Positions 16,883-26,031 of a DNA stretch of 64,000 bases are shown one piece after another. The stretch comes from Paracidovorax avenae (lineage in GTDB: Bacteria > Pseudomonadota > Gammaproteobacteria > Burkholderiales > Burkholderiaceae_C). The translations under genes and the position numbers were made by a program. The stretch covers positions 2,205,501 through 2,269,500 of the forward strand of contig NZ_CP156079.1 of assembly GCF_040892545.1 (NCBI RefSeq). Reading direction: 5' to 3'. Under the pieces are notes generated by a model. It was given only the letters and a program-made list of their open reading frames with translations. It was not told the origin of the DNA and did no database searches. Position 1 is the stretch's first letter, and each line of letters starts with the position of its first letter.

Positions 16883-17455
16883 TCATTCGGGACGGATCTG
16901 CCGTTCCCTGACGATGCGGGCATAGGTGGCGCGGCCATCTGCGATCCGCGCGGTCATTTCGCCGGGCATGCTGTAGGCCGGGGTGAAGCCCAGCGGGCCG
17001 AACGCCCGTGCCACGGGGCCGGACGCCAGCGCGGCGCGTATGGCCGTGTTGAGGCGGGCCACGATGTCCGGTGGTGTTCCGGCCGGCGCCAGCAGGCCGA
17101 AGAAGCCCAGGATCGTCAGTTCGGGCAGGCCGGCCTCGGCGGCGATGGGGGTATCGGGCAGTGCCGGATCGTGCTGGTCGCCGGTGGTGAAGAGCGGGAC
17201 GAACTGCCCGGCGCGCAGGGCGGCCGTGAGGCTGCTGCCGCTGCCCCACAGCAGGGTGTAGCCGTCCGGCCGGACCTGCGCCGCGGCCTTGGTTCCGATG
17301 CGTCCGCCTGCGCCGGAGCGGTTTTCGACGATCACGGGCTGCCCGAGCTGTGCGCCCAGCGCCTGGGCCACCGCCCGGGCCGATACGTCGGTGGACCCTC
17401 CGGGCTCGAGGGACACGACGGCAGAGCGCACGGCGGGAAAGAGTCGGCGGATCAT
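16883..17455 (-). pseudogene. Internally deleted Bug-family solute-binding protein
   Basis: An open frame of 190 residues, against about 320 for the family. The N-terminus keeps LEPGGSTDVSARAVAQ, VIVENRSGAGGRIG and RPDGYTLLWG. It then jumps from SSLTAALRAGQFVPLF directly to ALPDTPIAAEAGLPEL and LLAPAGTPPDIVARLN, so the middle 120-130 residues, including the ligand-contacting HVPYKG segment and most of domain II, are missing. There is no signal peptide either. The frame is intact across the join, which points to an in-frame deletion. It lies between two full-length paralogues on the same strand. Confidence 0.7.
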
Positions 17456-17476
17456 GGCGGTGCCTCGGGTGGTGTA

Positions 17477-18448
17477 TCAGTCCAGCGACAGGCTGGCCTG
17501 GCGGGCCACGCGCCGCCATTTCTCCAGTTCCGCCTGCAACTTGCGGGTGAATTGCGCGCCGTCGGCGGCGGTCACGGCCACGCCGCGCGCATCCAGCCGG
17601 GCCTGCATGTCGGGCGCGTGGATCACCTTGTCCAGCGCCGAGGCCAGTGTCTTCACGATGTCGGCAGGGGTGCCCGCGGGAGCGAACACGCCCATCCATC
17701 CCTCGGCGGCCACCGTGCCGTAGCCCAGTTCCTGGAGTGTGGGCAGATCGGGCAGGGACGCCAGCCGCCGGGGGGATGGCGTGGCCAGCGCGCGGAGCTT
17801 GCCGGCCTTCAGCTGGAGCAGCACCACGGCGGCGGTATCGAAGGTGAAGTCCACGTCGCCCGCCAGCAGCGAAGCCATCGCCTGCTGGCTGCCCTGGAAC
17901 GGCACGTGGGTGGCCTGCGCGCCGGTCGCATGGAGGAACAGCTCTCCTACCAGGTGGTTGGTCGATCCCATGCCGAAGGAGGCGTAATTGAGCTGGCCGG
18001 GCCGTGCCTTTGCCGCAGCCACGAGATCGGGCAGAGTCCGGATCGCCGATGTCGCCGGCACGGCGAGCACGAACCCCACGCTGCCCACCTCGGCGATCGG
18101 CTCGAAATCCCGCAGCAGCTCGTAGGGCGCCGTCTTGCGGGTGACGGGGTTGATCAGCAGTTCGGCGCCGGTGCCGAAGAGCAGGGTATAGCCGTCCGGC
18201 CTGGCGCGGGCCACCGACTGCGCTCCGATCACGCCGCCGGCGCCCGCCCGGTTTTCGACGACCACGGCCTGGCCCAGTTCCACCGACAGTCTCTCTGCAA
18301 TGAGCCGCGCCGCTCCGTCGGTGCCCCCGCCCGGTGGGAATGCCACCACCATCCGGATCGTGGTGTCGGGGTACCCGCCGGCCAGGGTGGGCGCAGGGGT
18401 CGCGGCGGCCAGGCAGGCGAGAAGCAGCAAGCGGCGGAGCGGGCGCAT
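17477..18448 (-). CDS. Bug-family tricarboxylate-type solute-binding protein
   Basis: 323 residues, signal peptide MRPLRRLLLLACLAAATPAPTLA, then the Bug landmarks TIRMVVAFPPGGGTD, VVVENRAGAGGVIG, THVPFQGSQQAMASLLAGD and LPDLPTLQELGYG. Periplasmic carboxylate binding is the family role; the ligand is unknown. It is the first of three tandem Bug-type genes on the minus strand and starts 49 bases after the glutathione transferase stop, so the four may be co-transcribed. Confidence 0.85.
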   Translation of the reverse strand: MRPLRRLLLLACLAAATPAPTLAGGYPDTTIRMVVAFPPGGGTDGAARLIAERLSVELGQAVVVENRAGAGGVIGAQSVARARPDGYTLLFGTGAELLINPVTRKTAPYELLRDFEPIAEVGSVGFVLAVPATSAIRTLPDLVAAAKARPGQLNYASFGMGSTNHLVGELFLHATGAQATHVPFQGSQQAMASLLAGDVDFTFDTAAVVLLQLKAGKLRALATPSPRRLASLPDLPTLQELGYGTVAAEGWMGVFAPAGTPADIVKTLASALDKVIHAPDMQARLDARGVAVTAADGAQFTRKLQAELEKWRRVARQASLSLD

Positions 18449-18497
18449 GGTGTCGGTCCTGTGGATCAAGGGGGCCAGGTGTATGCGGAGCGGTGGT

Positions 18498-19133
18498 TCA
18501 GCGTGCAGCCGCCGCCCGTTCCCGTTCGCCCTGGGCCGCTGCTGCGGCCTCGGCCGCCATGACGGCGGGCCGGCCTCCGCAGCGGGCCAGGTAGGCCTCC
18601 AGGCGGGGCCAGCCGCCGGTGTCGATGGCGTGGGCTCGCGTCCACATCGCGATCGTGTAGCAATGCGCATCGGCCAGAGTGAAGGTGCTGCCGGTGAGGT
18701 AGTCGTGCCCGTCGAGCTGGCTGTCCAGCCACCCCAGTCTGGCCTGCAGATAGCCGCGCGCGATTGCCTGGTATTCCGGCGGCGTCACGGCCTTGAACAG
18801 CGGCATGAAGCCGCCCTTGTGCAGGTCCGCGGCGACAAAGCTCATCCACTCCAGCACCCGGTAGCGCGCCAGCCCGGCCGCGGGCAGCAGCGTATTGCCG
18901 GGGCACTGGTCCGCCAGGTACTGCGTGATGACGCAGCCCTCGCTCAGGTGCTGGCCGTCGGGCAGTTCAAGCGCAGGCACCGTGCCCTTGGAGTTGATGC
19001 GCAGGTAGTCGGTGCCGTCCTGCAGCCGCTTCGTCTTCATGTTCACCCACTCCAGATCGAGTGGCAGCTGGAGCTCGCGCGCGACGATGTCCACTGCGAG
19101 CGAGCACCCCCTCACTTCGTGATAAAGCTTCAT
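18498..19133 (-). CDS. Glutathione S-transferase
   Basis: 211 residues: thioredoxin-like N-terminal domain with the cis-Pro loop SKGTVPALEL and the E/S glutathione site LSEGCVITQYLAD, followed by an all-helical C-terminal domain (about 90-200). It probably conjugates or transfers glutathione in detoxification or catabolism. The C-terminus ends in an Ala/Arg-rich tail. It precedes the Bug gene cluster on the same strand. Confidence 0.88.
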   Translation of the reverse strand: MKLYHEVRGCSLAVDIVARELQLPLDLEWVNMKTKRLQDGTDYLRINSKGTVPALELPDGQHLSEGCVITQYLADQCPGNTLLPAAGLARYRVLEWMSFVAADLHKGGFMPLFKAVTPPEYQAIARGYLQARLGWLDSQLDGHDYLTGSTFTLADAHCYTIAMWTRAHAIDTGGWPRLEAYLARCGGRPAVMAAEAAAAAQGERERAAAAR

Positions 19134-19386
19134 GGCAGGCAACCCTTTTGGTAGATTAAAAATTGCTGAATTACTGCTATGCGATAAATGTGCCAATCAA
19201 TGGATGCGAAGAATACTGGTGTAAACACCGAAGAAATGGACGATACGCACGGTGAAGGTGCATGCAGGCACGCTGGGCATGCCGTGCAGCGGGCCTCGCG
19301 GCTGATCGCTCCAAGGTGGTGATTTTTCTGTATTGCGGGAAAAGACGGCTCGCCAGCGCCGCGCGGGCAGGCAGGGCCCTGCGGAT

Positions 19387-21198
19387 TCAGCGCCGCTGGC
19401 GGCCCACGGCCAGGCCGTGCCGCCGGGCGCGGTACAGCAGCGTCGCCCGTGTGATGCCGAGCAGCCGCGCCGCAGCTGCGGCATTGCCTCCGGTCCTCCG
19501 CAGGGCATCGGACATGAGCGCGGCCTCGGCGGCGTCCAGCGTGCCGGCGGCGGACGTGGCGTCCGGCTCCCCGACGGCCTTCCATCCTTCGGCCAGCCGG
19601 CTGCCGTCCCCGAGGGACAGCACGCCCGTGGGCAGCGTCTCCCCGCCCCGGAAGAGGTGGTGCACGTCGATGGCCTCGCCGTCGTTCACCATGATGACGG
19701 CGCGCTCGACCAGGTTCTGCAGTTCGCGGATGTTGCCGGGGTAGCCGTAGTGGAGCAGGGCCTTCACCGCGCGTTGAGTGAAGCCGGGCGCATCGCGTCC
19801 GTGGCGCTCGCGGTAATGGGCGAGGAAGTGCTGCATCAGCAGCGGAATGTCGTCGCGCCGCTCGCGCAGCGGCGGCAGGTGGATGGGAAACACGTTGAGC
19901 CGGTAGAACAGGTCGGCGCGGAACTGCCCCGCGCGCACGGCCTCGCGCAGATCCACGTTGGTGGCTGCGGCGACGCGCACGTCCACCTTCAGCGTGCGGG
20001 TGCCGCCCACGCGCTCGATCTCGCCCTCCTGCAGCGCGCGCAGCAGCTTGCCCTGGGCCGCCAGCCCCAGGGTGCCGATCTCGTCCAGGAACAGGGTGCC
20101 GCCATCCGCCCGCTCGAAGCGCCCGGGCCGCGAGGCGCCCGCGCCCGTGTACGCGCCGCGCTCCACGCCGAAAAGCTCGGCCTCGACCAGCGTGTCCGGA
20201 ATGGCGGCGCAGTTCAGGGCCACGAACGGGCGCTGCGCACGGCCGCCTTCGCGGTGCAGGGCCCGCGCGAACATCTCCTTGCCGACGCCGGATTCGCCGG
20301 TGAACAGCACGGTGGCCTGGGTGGGGGCCACGCGGCGCACCATGTGGAAGGCCGCATTGAAGGCGGAGGAGGCCCCGATCAGGGTACCGCCCCCAGGCCC
20401 CGCGTGTGCCGCCGCAGCGCTGGCGGGCGGACGCCACGCCGGGGCAGGCGCGCCCGGTGCCGTCGGCGCGGCGCCGCCCAGTTGCAGGTGGCGCAGGTCG
20501 TCCTGCACGTCGCCGCCCCAGCGCTCGAGCGTGCGGCCCACCACGCGGCAATGGGCATCGCCCGCCGAGCGGCACTGGATCTCCCGGAACAGGATCAGCC
20601 GGCCGAACAGCGTGCTGACGTAGCCGGTCGCATAACCGGTCTGCATCCAGCAGGCCGGCGAGCCGGTGACGCCGTAGGCCGCGATGTGCTCGTCGTCCTC
20701 GCTGGCGTTGTGCCAGAGGAATTCGCCGTCGTAATCGCCGGTGTCCGCGTCGTAGCGCACATGCACCACCTCCACCTGGACCACACCCTCCAGCGAATGC
20801 AGGCGCGTGCCTGCGACCGCGGCCACCGCCGGATCGGCATCCGGCCACTGACGCCGCACCAGTTCGGCATCGCGCACGCCCGAAAGGTAGCCGGTGCGCG
20901 TGAGCAGGCCCCTGGCCGCGTCCAGGCCGATGCTCTCGATGAGTTCCCGCCGCAGCGATCCCAGCGCCTGGGCATGCATCAGCACCATGCGCTGGTCCTG
21001 CAGCCAGATGCGGCCGTCGCCGGGCGAGAAGAACAGGCACTCGCTCAGGTCGGCCACGGTGGGATGGCTGTCGGCATCGACCTCGCGCAGATCGAAGCGC
21101 CAGCCACCGGAGGTGGACCGCCGGCCGGCCGTTCCGGCCAGTTCCGCGAGCGAGATGCGGGCGGGGCGGGGCATCTTTTTTTGTCTGTCTGCATTCAT
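19387..21198 (-). CDS. Sigma54-dependent activator with XylR-N/V4R sensor (DmpR/PoxR-like)
   Basis: 603 residues in three parts: XylR-N and V4R sensor (about 30-235; [46 protein letters not shown]), AAA+ domain (about 270-515; Walker [17 protein letters not shown] in place of the usual GAFTGA, and LFLDEIGTL), and a Fis-type helix-turn-helix ([19 protein letters not shown]). Members bind an aromatic effector and activate sigma54 promoters. It is divergent from an aldehyde dehydrogenase with a -24/-12 promoter, its probable target. Starts at 21198 or 21207 are both possible. Confidence 0.9.
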   Translation of the reverse strand: MNADRQKKMPRPARISLAELAGTAGRRSTSGGWRFDLREVDADSHPTVADLSECLFFSPGDGRIWLQDQRMVLMHAQALGSLRRELIESIGLDAARGLLTRTGYLSGVRDAELVRRQWPDADPAVAAVAGTRLHSLEGVVQVEVVHVRYDADTGDYDGEFLWHNASEDDEHIAAYGVTGSPACWMQTGYATGYVSTLFGRLILFREIQCRSAGDAHCRVVGRTLERWGGDVQDDLRHLQLGGAAPTAPGAPAPAWRPPASAAAAHAGPGGGTLIGASSAFNAAFHMVRRVAPTQATVLFTGESGVGKEMFARALHREGGRAQRPFVALNCAAIPDTLVEAELFGVERGAYTGAGASRPGRFERADGGTLFLDEIGTLGLAAQGKLLRALQEGEIERVGGTRTLKVDVRVAAATNVDLREAVRAGQFRADLFYRLNVFPIHLPPLRERRDDIPLLMQHFLAHYRERHGRDAPGFTQRAVKALLHYGYPGNIRELQNLVERAVIMVNDGEAIDVHHLFRGGETLPTGVLSLGDGSRLAEGWKAVGEPDATSAAGTLDAAEAALMSDALRRTGGNAAAAARLLGITRATLLYRARRHGLAVGRQRR

Positions 21199-21249
21199 TT
21201 TCGACATCCGGAAATGCGTGCCAGCATAACTTTGGAGATGCCAAAAGGT

Positions 21250-21263
21250 GCATCGACCGATGC
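21250..21263. promoter_or_regulatory. Short palindrome, possible activator site
   Basis: GCATC and GATGC (five-base arms, spacer GACC) lie about 85 bases upstream of the -24/-12 promoter at 21347. Enhancer-binding proteins of the DmpR type bind such upstream inverted repeats. The arms are short, so this is only a candidate. Confidence 0.25.
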
Positions 21264-21346
21264 CGGCCATGCATCAGGGAAACCACCGAGATTCCCTCGC
21301 GGCCGATGCCGCCGCCCACCCCGCCCACGCTTGCGGCGGGCGGCGC

Positions 21347-21362
21347 TGGTATGCGCATTGCG
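21347..21362 (+). promoter_or_regulatory. Sigma54 (-24/-12) promoter of the aldehyde dehydrogenase gene
   Basis: TGGTATG-CGCA-TTGCG gives the invariant GG (21348-21349) and GC (21360-21361) exactly ten bases apart, the spacing required by sigma54, with the TTGC box intact. It lies 63 bases before the aldehyde dehydrogenase ATG and next to a divergently encoded sigma54 activator, which greatly raises its credibility. Confidence 0.65.
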
Positions 21363-21424
21363 CTGTCGGTGGCGGCGCGGGCGGTTCCGCCGCGCGCCTT
21401 TTTCCATCTTCAGAGGAGACAGAC

Positions 21425-22906
21425 ATGGGTTCATCCGAACACGCGCACCTGGCCTGGGCCCGGCCGGAGTGCTGGGACGGCGCGGCCTTCGACGGCGGCT
21501 GGTCCACCCGGCTCGCCGGGCGCCAGGAGGTCATCGAGCCGGCCACCGGCCGGCCGCTGTGGGGGACGGGGATCGCGGACGCCGCCGACATGCAGGCCGC
21601 GATCGGCCGCGCCCACGCCGCGCAGCCGGCCTGGGCCGCCACCGGGCCGCGCGAACGCGCCGCCATCCTCTTCGCCGCCGTCGGCCTGTTCGAGCGGCAC
21701 CTCGATGAACTGGCCCTGGCCGTGGCCCGCGAAACCGGCGGCATCCTGCCCAAGGGCCAGCTCGAGGCGCGCGAGGCGGCCACCCTGTGCCGGATCGCCG
21801 GAGGCATGCCCCTGCAGGCGCAGGGGCAGGTGCTGCCGTCCACGCCCGGCCGGCTGTCGATCGCGCGGCGCGTGCCGCACGGCGTGGTGGGCGTGATCTC
21901 GCCTTTCAACTTCCCGCTGGTGCTGGGGCTGCGGTCGGTGGCGCCGGCGCTGGCGCTGGGCAATGCGGTGGTCCTCAAGCCCGACCCGCGCACCCCGGCC
22001 GCCGGCGGCTACCTGCTGGCCCGCGTGTTCGAGGAAGCGGGCCTGCCCGCCGGTCTGCTGCAGGTGCTGCCCGGGCATGCCGAAGCCGGTGAGGCACTGG
22101 TGGCCGATCCGCGCGTGCCCATGATCGCCTTCACCGGCTCGCCTTCGGTGGGCCGGCGCATCGGCGAACTGGCGGGGCGCCATCTCAAGAAGGTGTCGCT
22201 GGAGCTGGGCGGGGCGAACAACCTGGTGATCCTGGAGGATGCGGACCTGGACGCCGCCGCGAGCGCGGCAGCCTTCGGTGCCTGGTTCCACCAGGGCCAG
22301 ATCTGCATGGCCGCCAATCGCGTGCTGGTGCACGCCTCGATCGCGCCGGCCATCCGGGAGCGCCTCGTGGCCAAGGCCCGGCACCTGCCGGTGGGCGACG
22401 GCGCCGGTGGGCAGGTGGCTCTCGGGCCGATGATCGACGCCCGGCAACTGGCGCGATTCGATGCCATCGTGCAGGACACCGTGCGGCAGGGCGCCACGCT
22501 GGAGGCTGGCGGCACGCACGACGGCCTGTGCTATCGCCCCACGGTGCTCTCGGGTGTGCGGCCCGGCATGCGCAGCTTCGACGAAGAACCCTTCGGGCCG
22601 CTGGTGAACCTCGTCACCTTCCAGACCGACGACGAGGCCGTGGCCCTGGCCAACCACAGCGAAGGCGGCCTGGCCGCGGCGGTGATCGGCCGCGACGTGG
22701 CGCGCGCCATGGCGCTGGCCCAGCGGCTCCATGCCGGCATGGTGCACGTCAACGACCAGACGGTGAATGACGAATGCACCAATCCCTTCGGCGGCCCGGG
22801 CCTGGGCGGCAACGGCAGTTCGGTCGGCGGGCCCGCGGACATCGACGAATACACCCGCTGGCAGTGGATGACCGTGAAGGCCGCGCCGCCGGCCTTCCCG
22901 TTCTGA
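21425..22906 (+). CDS. Aldehyde dehydrogenase (benzaldehyde/coniferyl-aldehyde type)
   Basis: 493 residues of the NAD(P)-dependent ALDH superfamily. Visible residues: oxyanion Asn in SPFNFPL, general base Glu in LELGGANN, nucleophile Cys in QGQICMAANR, and EEPFGPL near the C-terminus. GEGLVHVNDQT-like ending (MVHVNDQTVNDE) is typical of benzaldehyde/vanillin dehydrogenases. AGAGGAGAC precedes the ATG. Paired with a coniferyl-alcohol-dehydrogenase-like SDR 31 bases downstream and a sigma54 promoter, it likely oxidises an aromatic aldehyde to the acid. Exact substrate not determined. Confidence 0.88.
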   Translation: MGSSEHAHLAWARPECWDGAAFDGGWSTRLAGRQEVIEPATGRPLWGTGIADAADMQAAIGRAHAAQPAWAATGPRERAAILFAAVGLFERHLDELALAVARETGGILPKGQLEAREAATLCRIAGGMPLQAQGQVLPSTPGRLSIARRVPHGVVGVISPFNFPLVLGLRSVAPALALGNAVVLKPDPRTPAAGGYLLARVFEEAGLPAGLLQVLPGHAEAGEALVADPRVPMIAFTGSPSVGRRIGELAGRHLKKVSLELGGANNLVILEDADLDAAASAAAFGAWFHQGQICMAANRVLVHASIAPAIRERLVAKARHLPVGDGAGGQVALGPMIDARQLARFDAIVQDTVRQGATLEAGGTHDGLCYRPTVLSGVRPGMRSFDEEPFGPLVNLVTFQTDDEAVALANHSEGGLAAAVIGRDVARAMALAQRLHAGMVHVNDQTVNDECTNPFGGPGLGGNGSSVGGPADIDEYTRWQWMTVKAAPPAFPF

Positions 22907-22937
22907 AGACAACGACAACCACCAGGAGACAGACACC

Positions 22938-23705
22938 ATGCAATTCCACGGCAAGACCATCGTCATCACGGGCGTGAGTTCCGGCATCGGCAGCGACACC
23001 GCCAAGCTGCTGCGCGGGCAAGGTGCCCGCGTCATCGGCATCGACCGCAACGATCCGGCGCTCACGCTGGACGGGTTCGTGAAGGCCGACCTGTCGGCGC
23101 CGGAGGCCATCGACGCCGCCGTGGCACGGCTGCCCGGCCGCATCGATGCGCTGTGCAACATCGCGGGGGTGCCGGGCACCGCACCCGCGGACCTCGTGGC
23201 GCGGATCAACTACCTGGGGCTGCGGCACCTCACGCAGGCGCTGCTGCCCCGCATGCCCGAGGGCGGCAGCGTGGTGAACGTGGCCTCCATCCTGGGGGCC
23301 GAGTGGCCGCAGCGGCTGGAGCCGCACCGTGCGCTCGCGGCCACCCCGGACTTCGCTGCGGGGCAGGCCTGGCTGGCGGAGCACCCCGTGCCCCAGGAAA
23401 CCTGCTACCAGTACTTCAAGGAGGCGCTGATCGTCTGGACGCTGACGCAATCGCAGGCCATCTTCATGGGGCGCGGCGTGCGCATGAACTGCGTGGCGCC
23501 CGGCCCGGTGATGACGCCCATCCTGGGCGACTTCGTGCGGATGCTCGGCGACGAGCGTGTGCGCAAGGATGCCCACCGCATGAAGCGGCCCGCCTTCAGC
23601 GACGAAGTGGCGGCCGTGATCGGTTTCCTGTGCAGCGACGCGGCGCGCTGGGTGAGCGGCGTCACGCTGCCAGTGGACGGCGGGCTGGCATCGACCTACG
23701 TCTGA
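22938..23705 (+). CDS. Short-chain dehydrogenase, coniferyl-alcohol dehydrogenase-like
   Basis: 255 residues with the SDR nucleotide site TGVSSGIG, the NIAG motif (CNIAGVPG), catalytic Ser region NVASILGAEW and the YQYFK active-site pair (Y-x3-K). The length of 255 and the domain between NVAS and the Tyr fit CalA-type coniferyl alcohol dehydrogenases and hydroxysteroid-type SDRs. It would make the aldehyde consumed by the upstream ALDH. AGGAGAC lies ahead of its ATG. Substrate assignment is by family resemblance and context. Confidence 0.85.
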   Translation: MQFHGKTIVITGVSSGIGSDTAKLLRGQGARVIGIDRNDPALTLDGFVKADLSAPEAIDAAVARLPGRIDALCNIAGVPGTAPADLVARINYLGLRHLTQALLPRMPEGGSVVNVASILGAEWPQRLEPHRALAATPDFAAGQAWLAEHPVPQETCYQYFKEALIVWTLTQSQAIFMGRGVRMNCVAPGPVMTPILGDFVRMLGDERVRKDAHRMKRPAFSDEVAAVIGFLCSDAARWVSGVTLPVDGGLASTYV

Positions 23706-23729
23706 CGCCGCGCGAGCAGGGCATTATTT

Positions 23730-23758
23730 TTGTTAATGCAACACGATTGCGTTAACAT
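23730..23758 (+). promoter_or_regulatory. Sigma70-like promoter overlapped by a 27-bp inverted repeat
   Basis: Arms TGTTAATGCAA (23731-23741) and TTGCGTTAACA (23747-23757) match at 10 of 11 positions around spacer CACGA. The same bases hold TTGTTA (23730-23735) and TAACAT (23753-23758) spaced 17, a plausible -35/-10 pair. A repressor bound here would block RNA polymerase. It is not a Fur box. The operon it controls encodes a TonB-dependent metallophore system at 23809-28825. Confidence 0.6.
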
Positions 23759-23808
23759 CGGCGACAGCGGCACCATGGTGCGTGCCCGCGCGTCGCCGAC
23801 AATATTCC

Positions 23809-26022
23809 ATGCCTCTCTCTTCCGTCTCCGGGCCCCGCGCGTGGGCTGTCCTGCTGGGTACCGTGCCCGTGGCTGCCATGGCGCAGTCGTCCGCTTCCGG
23901 GCCGTCGCCCACCCAGTTGCCGCCGGTGGAGGTGCGCGAGCGCGCAGAAACGCCGCGCCTCGCCCAGCCTGCCGCCGCGGCGTCGCGCCTGGGGCTGACC
24001 GTGCGCGAGACGCCGGCCTCCATCGACGTGGTGCCCCGCGAGATGCTCGCCGAGCGCGGGCTGCGCACGGTGTCCGAGGCCGCGCAGGCGGCCGTGGGCG
24101 TGCTGGCGGGGGATTTCCCTGCGGAGCCAGCCGCGTTCTCCATGCGCGGCTTCGCCAACAGCCAGATCAACACCCTCTACAACGGCATCAAGATCGGTCC
24201 GCCGAACATGACCTCGCGCGTCATGGGCACGGCGAATCTCGAGCGCGTGGAGTTCCTGAAGGGGCCCGCGTCGCTGATGTCGGGCGAGGGCGCGGCCGGC
24301 GGCGCGGTGAACTTCGTCACGCGCGCCCCGCACCGCGGCCCGGTCGAGACCGAGGTGACCGCCGCGGCGGGATCCTTCGGCGAGCGGCGCCTGTCCTTCG
24401 GCACCGGCGGCACCACTGCCTGGAAGGACGTGGACTTCCGCCTCGACGCGAGCGGTTCCGACAACGACGGCTACGTGAGGGACACGGGCCAGCGCCTGTG
24501 GCACCTGTCGGGCGGCCTGGACTGGTACCTGCAGCCGGGGCTCAAGCTGTTCGTCGCGGCGGAAGTGCAGCGCGACCGCGGCCATCCGTACTGGGGCACG
24601 CCGCTGGTCTCCGCGGCTGCGCCGGGCATCCAGCCGCAGCGGGGCGTCGTGTCCGGGACCTACACCTCGGGTTTCAACGGCAGCGTGCTCTCGCCGGTGG
24701 CCATCGACGGCCGCACGCTGCGCACCAACTACAACGTGCTGGACAATCGCAACGAAGCGCGCGAGACCTGGCTGCGCACGGGCGTGGACTGGCGCATCGA
24801 CGCCGCGTGGACGCTGCGCAGCCAGTTCTACCGCTACACCGCCACGCGCTCGTGGCTGAACAACGAGGTGCTCGCGTTCAATACCGGCACCGGCCTGGTG
24901 GACCGCGAGCGTTTCTTCGTGGCGCAGGACCAGACCACGACCGGCAACAAGACCGAGCTGCAGTGGGACGGTCGCCTGGCCGGCCGGGAGAACCGCTTCG
25001 TCGCCGCGCTGGAGCTGAGCGATACCGACCTGGACCGGCCCGGCGCCGCCAACTTTCCCGGCGACAGCGTGTCGCTGCTGTCGCCCGACCGCGGCTTCTA
25101 CGGTCCGCTGGTGCAGCAGCGGCAGACCACGCAGTTGCGCAATGCGGCGATCGCGCTGGAGGACCGGCTGCGCATCACGCCCGCCGTGGCCCTCATGGGA
25201 GGCCTGCGGCACGAATCCATCGAACTCGATCGCACCTCCACCGACGCGGCGGGCGCAGCGCGCCGCGGCTTTCCCTACGGCAAGACCTGGCACCCGACCA
25301 CCGGCCGGCTGGGCCTGACCTGGGAGCCCGCGGCGGGCACCATGCTCTATGCCCAGGCCGCGACCGGCGCCGACGTGGCCGCCAACAACATCTTCCTGCT
25401 CGGACCCGCCCAGCCGCTGGAGCTCACCCGGGCGCGCAACGCCGAGGTGGGGATCAAGCAGGGCTTCTGGCAGGACCGCGGCGAATGGACGCTGGCCCTC
25501 TACGACGCCGAGCGCCGCAATGTCTATGCGGGGCAGGGCGGCCAGTTGCTGGCGCGCGCCGGTGCGCTGCATTCCCGCGGCGCGGAGCTCTCCCTGGCCC
25601 TGCGGCCCGCGGCCGCCTGGAGCGTCTGGACGCAGCTGGCCTTCAACCGCGCGCGCTACGATGATTTCGTGCTGGCCAACGGCACGTCCTTCTCCGGCAA
25701 CACCCCGCCCAACACGCCGAAGGTGATGGCCAGCGTGGGCGCGGCCTACCGCTTCACCGCGGGCCTGCCGATGCAGGTCTCGGCCTCGCTGCGTCACGTG
25801 GGCGAGCGCTTCCACAGCGACGCCAACACGGTCCGCCTGTCGGCCTACCGCGTGATCGATGCCGCCTGGAGCGTGGACGTGGCCCCGGGCACCCAGCTCA
25901 CCCTGCGGGGCCGCAACCTGGCCAACAAGGTCTATGCCGCCTGGGCGGATCCGTTCTACCCGGACCAGATCCTGCTCGGCGCGCCGCGCAGTTTCGAGCT
26001 GTCCCTGCGCTGGACGCTCTGA
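23809..26022 (+). CDS. TonB-dependent siderophore/metallophore receptor
   Basis: 737 residues: signal peptide to about 26 (VPVAAMAQ), TonB box-like LPPVEVRE, plug domain (about 55-170; SIDVVPREML, LKGPASLMSGEGAAGGAVNF) and a 22-strand barrel ending ...FELSLRWTL with a terminal aromatic/Leu pattern. It imports a metal chelate across the outer membrane using TonB-ExbBD, whose genes are at 39.4-41.3 kb. I use ATG 23809; a GTG nine codons earlier exists. It heads an operon with an ABC importer. Ligand unknown: the absence of a Fur box leaves open a metal other than iron. Confidence 0.9.
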   Translation: MPLSSVSGPRAWAVLLGTVPVAAMAQSSASGPSPTQLPPVEVRERAETPRLAQPAAAASRLGLTVRETPASIDVVPREMLAERGLRTVSEAAQAAVGVLAGDFPAEPAAFSMRGFANSQINTLYNGIKIGPPNMTSRVMGTANLERVEFLKGPASLMSGEGAAGGAVNFVTRAPHRGPVETEVTAAAGSFGERRLSFGTGGTTAWKDVDFRLDASGSDNDGYVRDTGQRLWHLSGGLDWYLQPGLKLFVAAEVQRDRGHPYWGTPLVSAAAPGIQPQRGVVSGTYTSGFNGSVLSPVAIDGRTLRTNYNVLDNRNEARETWLRTGVDWRIDAAWTLRSQFYRYTATRSWLNNEVLAFNTGTGLVDRERFFVAQDQTTTGNKTELQWDGRLAGRENRFVAALELSDTDLDRPGAANFPGDSVSLLSPDRGFYGPLVQQRQTTQLRNAAIALEDRLRITPAVALMGGLRHESIELDRTSTDAAGAARRGFPYGKTWHPTTGRLGLTWEPAAGTMLYAQAATGADVAANNIFLLGPAQPLELTRARNAEVGIKQGFWQDRGEWTLALYDAERRNVYAGQGGQLLARAGALHSRGAELSLALRPAAAWSVWTQLAFNRARYDDFVLANGTSFSGNTPPNTPKVMASVGAAYRFTAGLPMQVSASLRHVGERFHSDANTVRLSAYRVIDAAWSVDVAPGTQLTLRGRNLANKVYAAWADPFYPDQILLGAPRSFELSLRWTL

Positions 26023-26031
26023 TCGCGGGCA

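Noticed and set aside
23705..23809. Cobalamin riboswitch or Fur box ahead of the TonB receptor
   Set aside because: The leader is about 100 bases, too short for a cobalamin riboswitch, and the palindrome does not match TGATAAT-N-ATTATCA.
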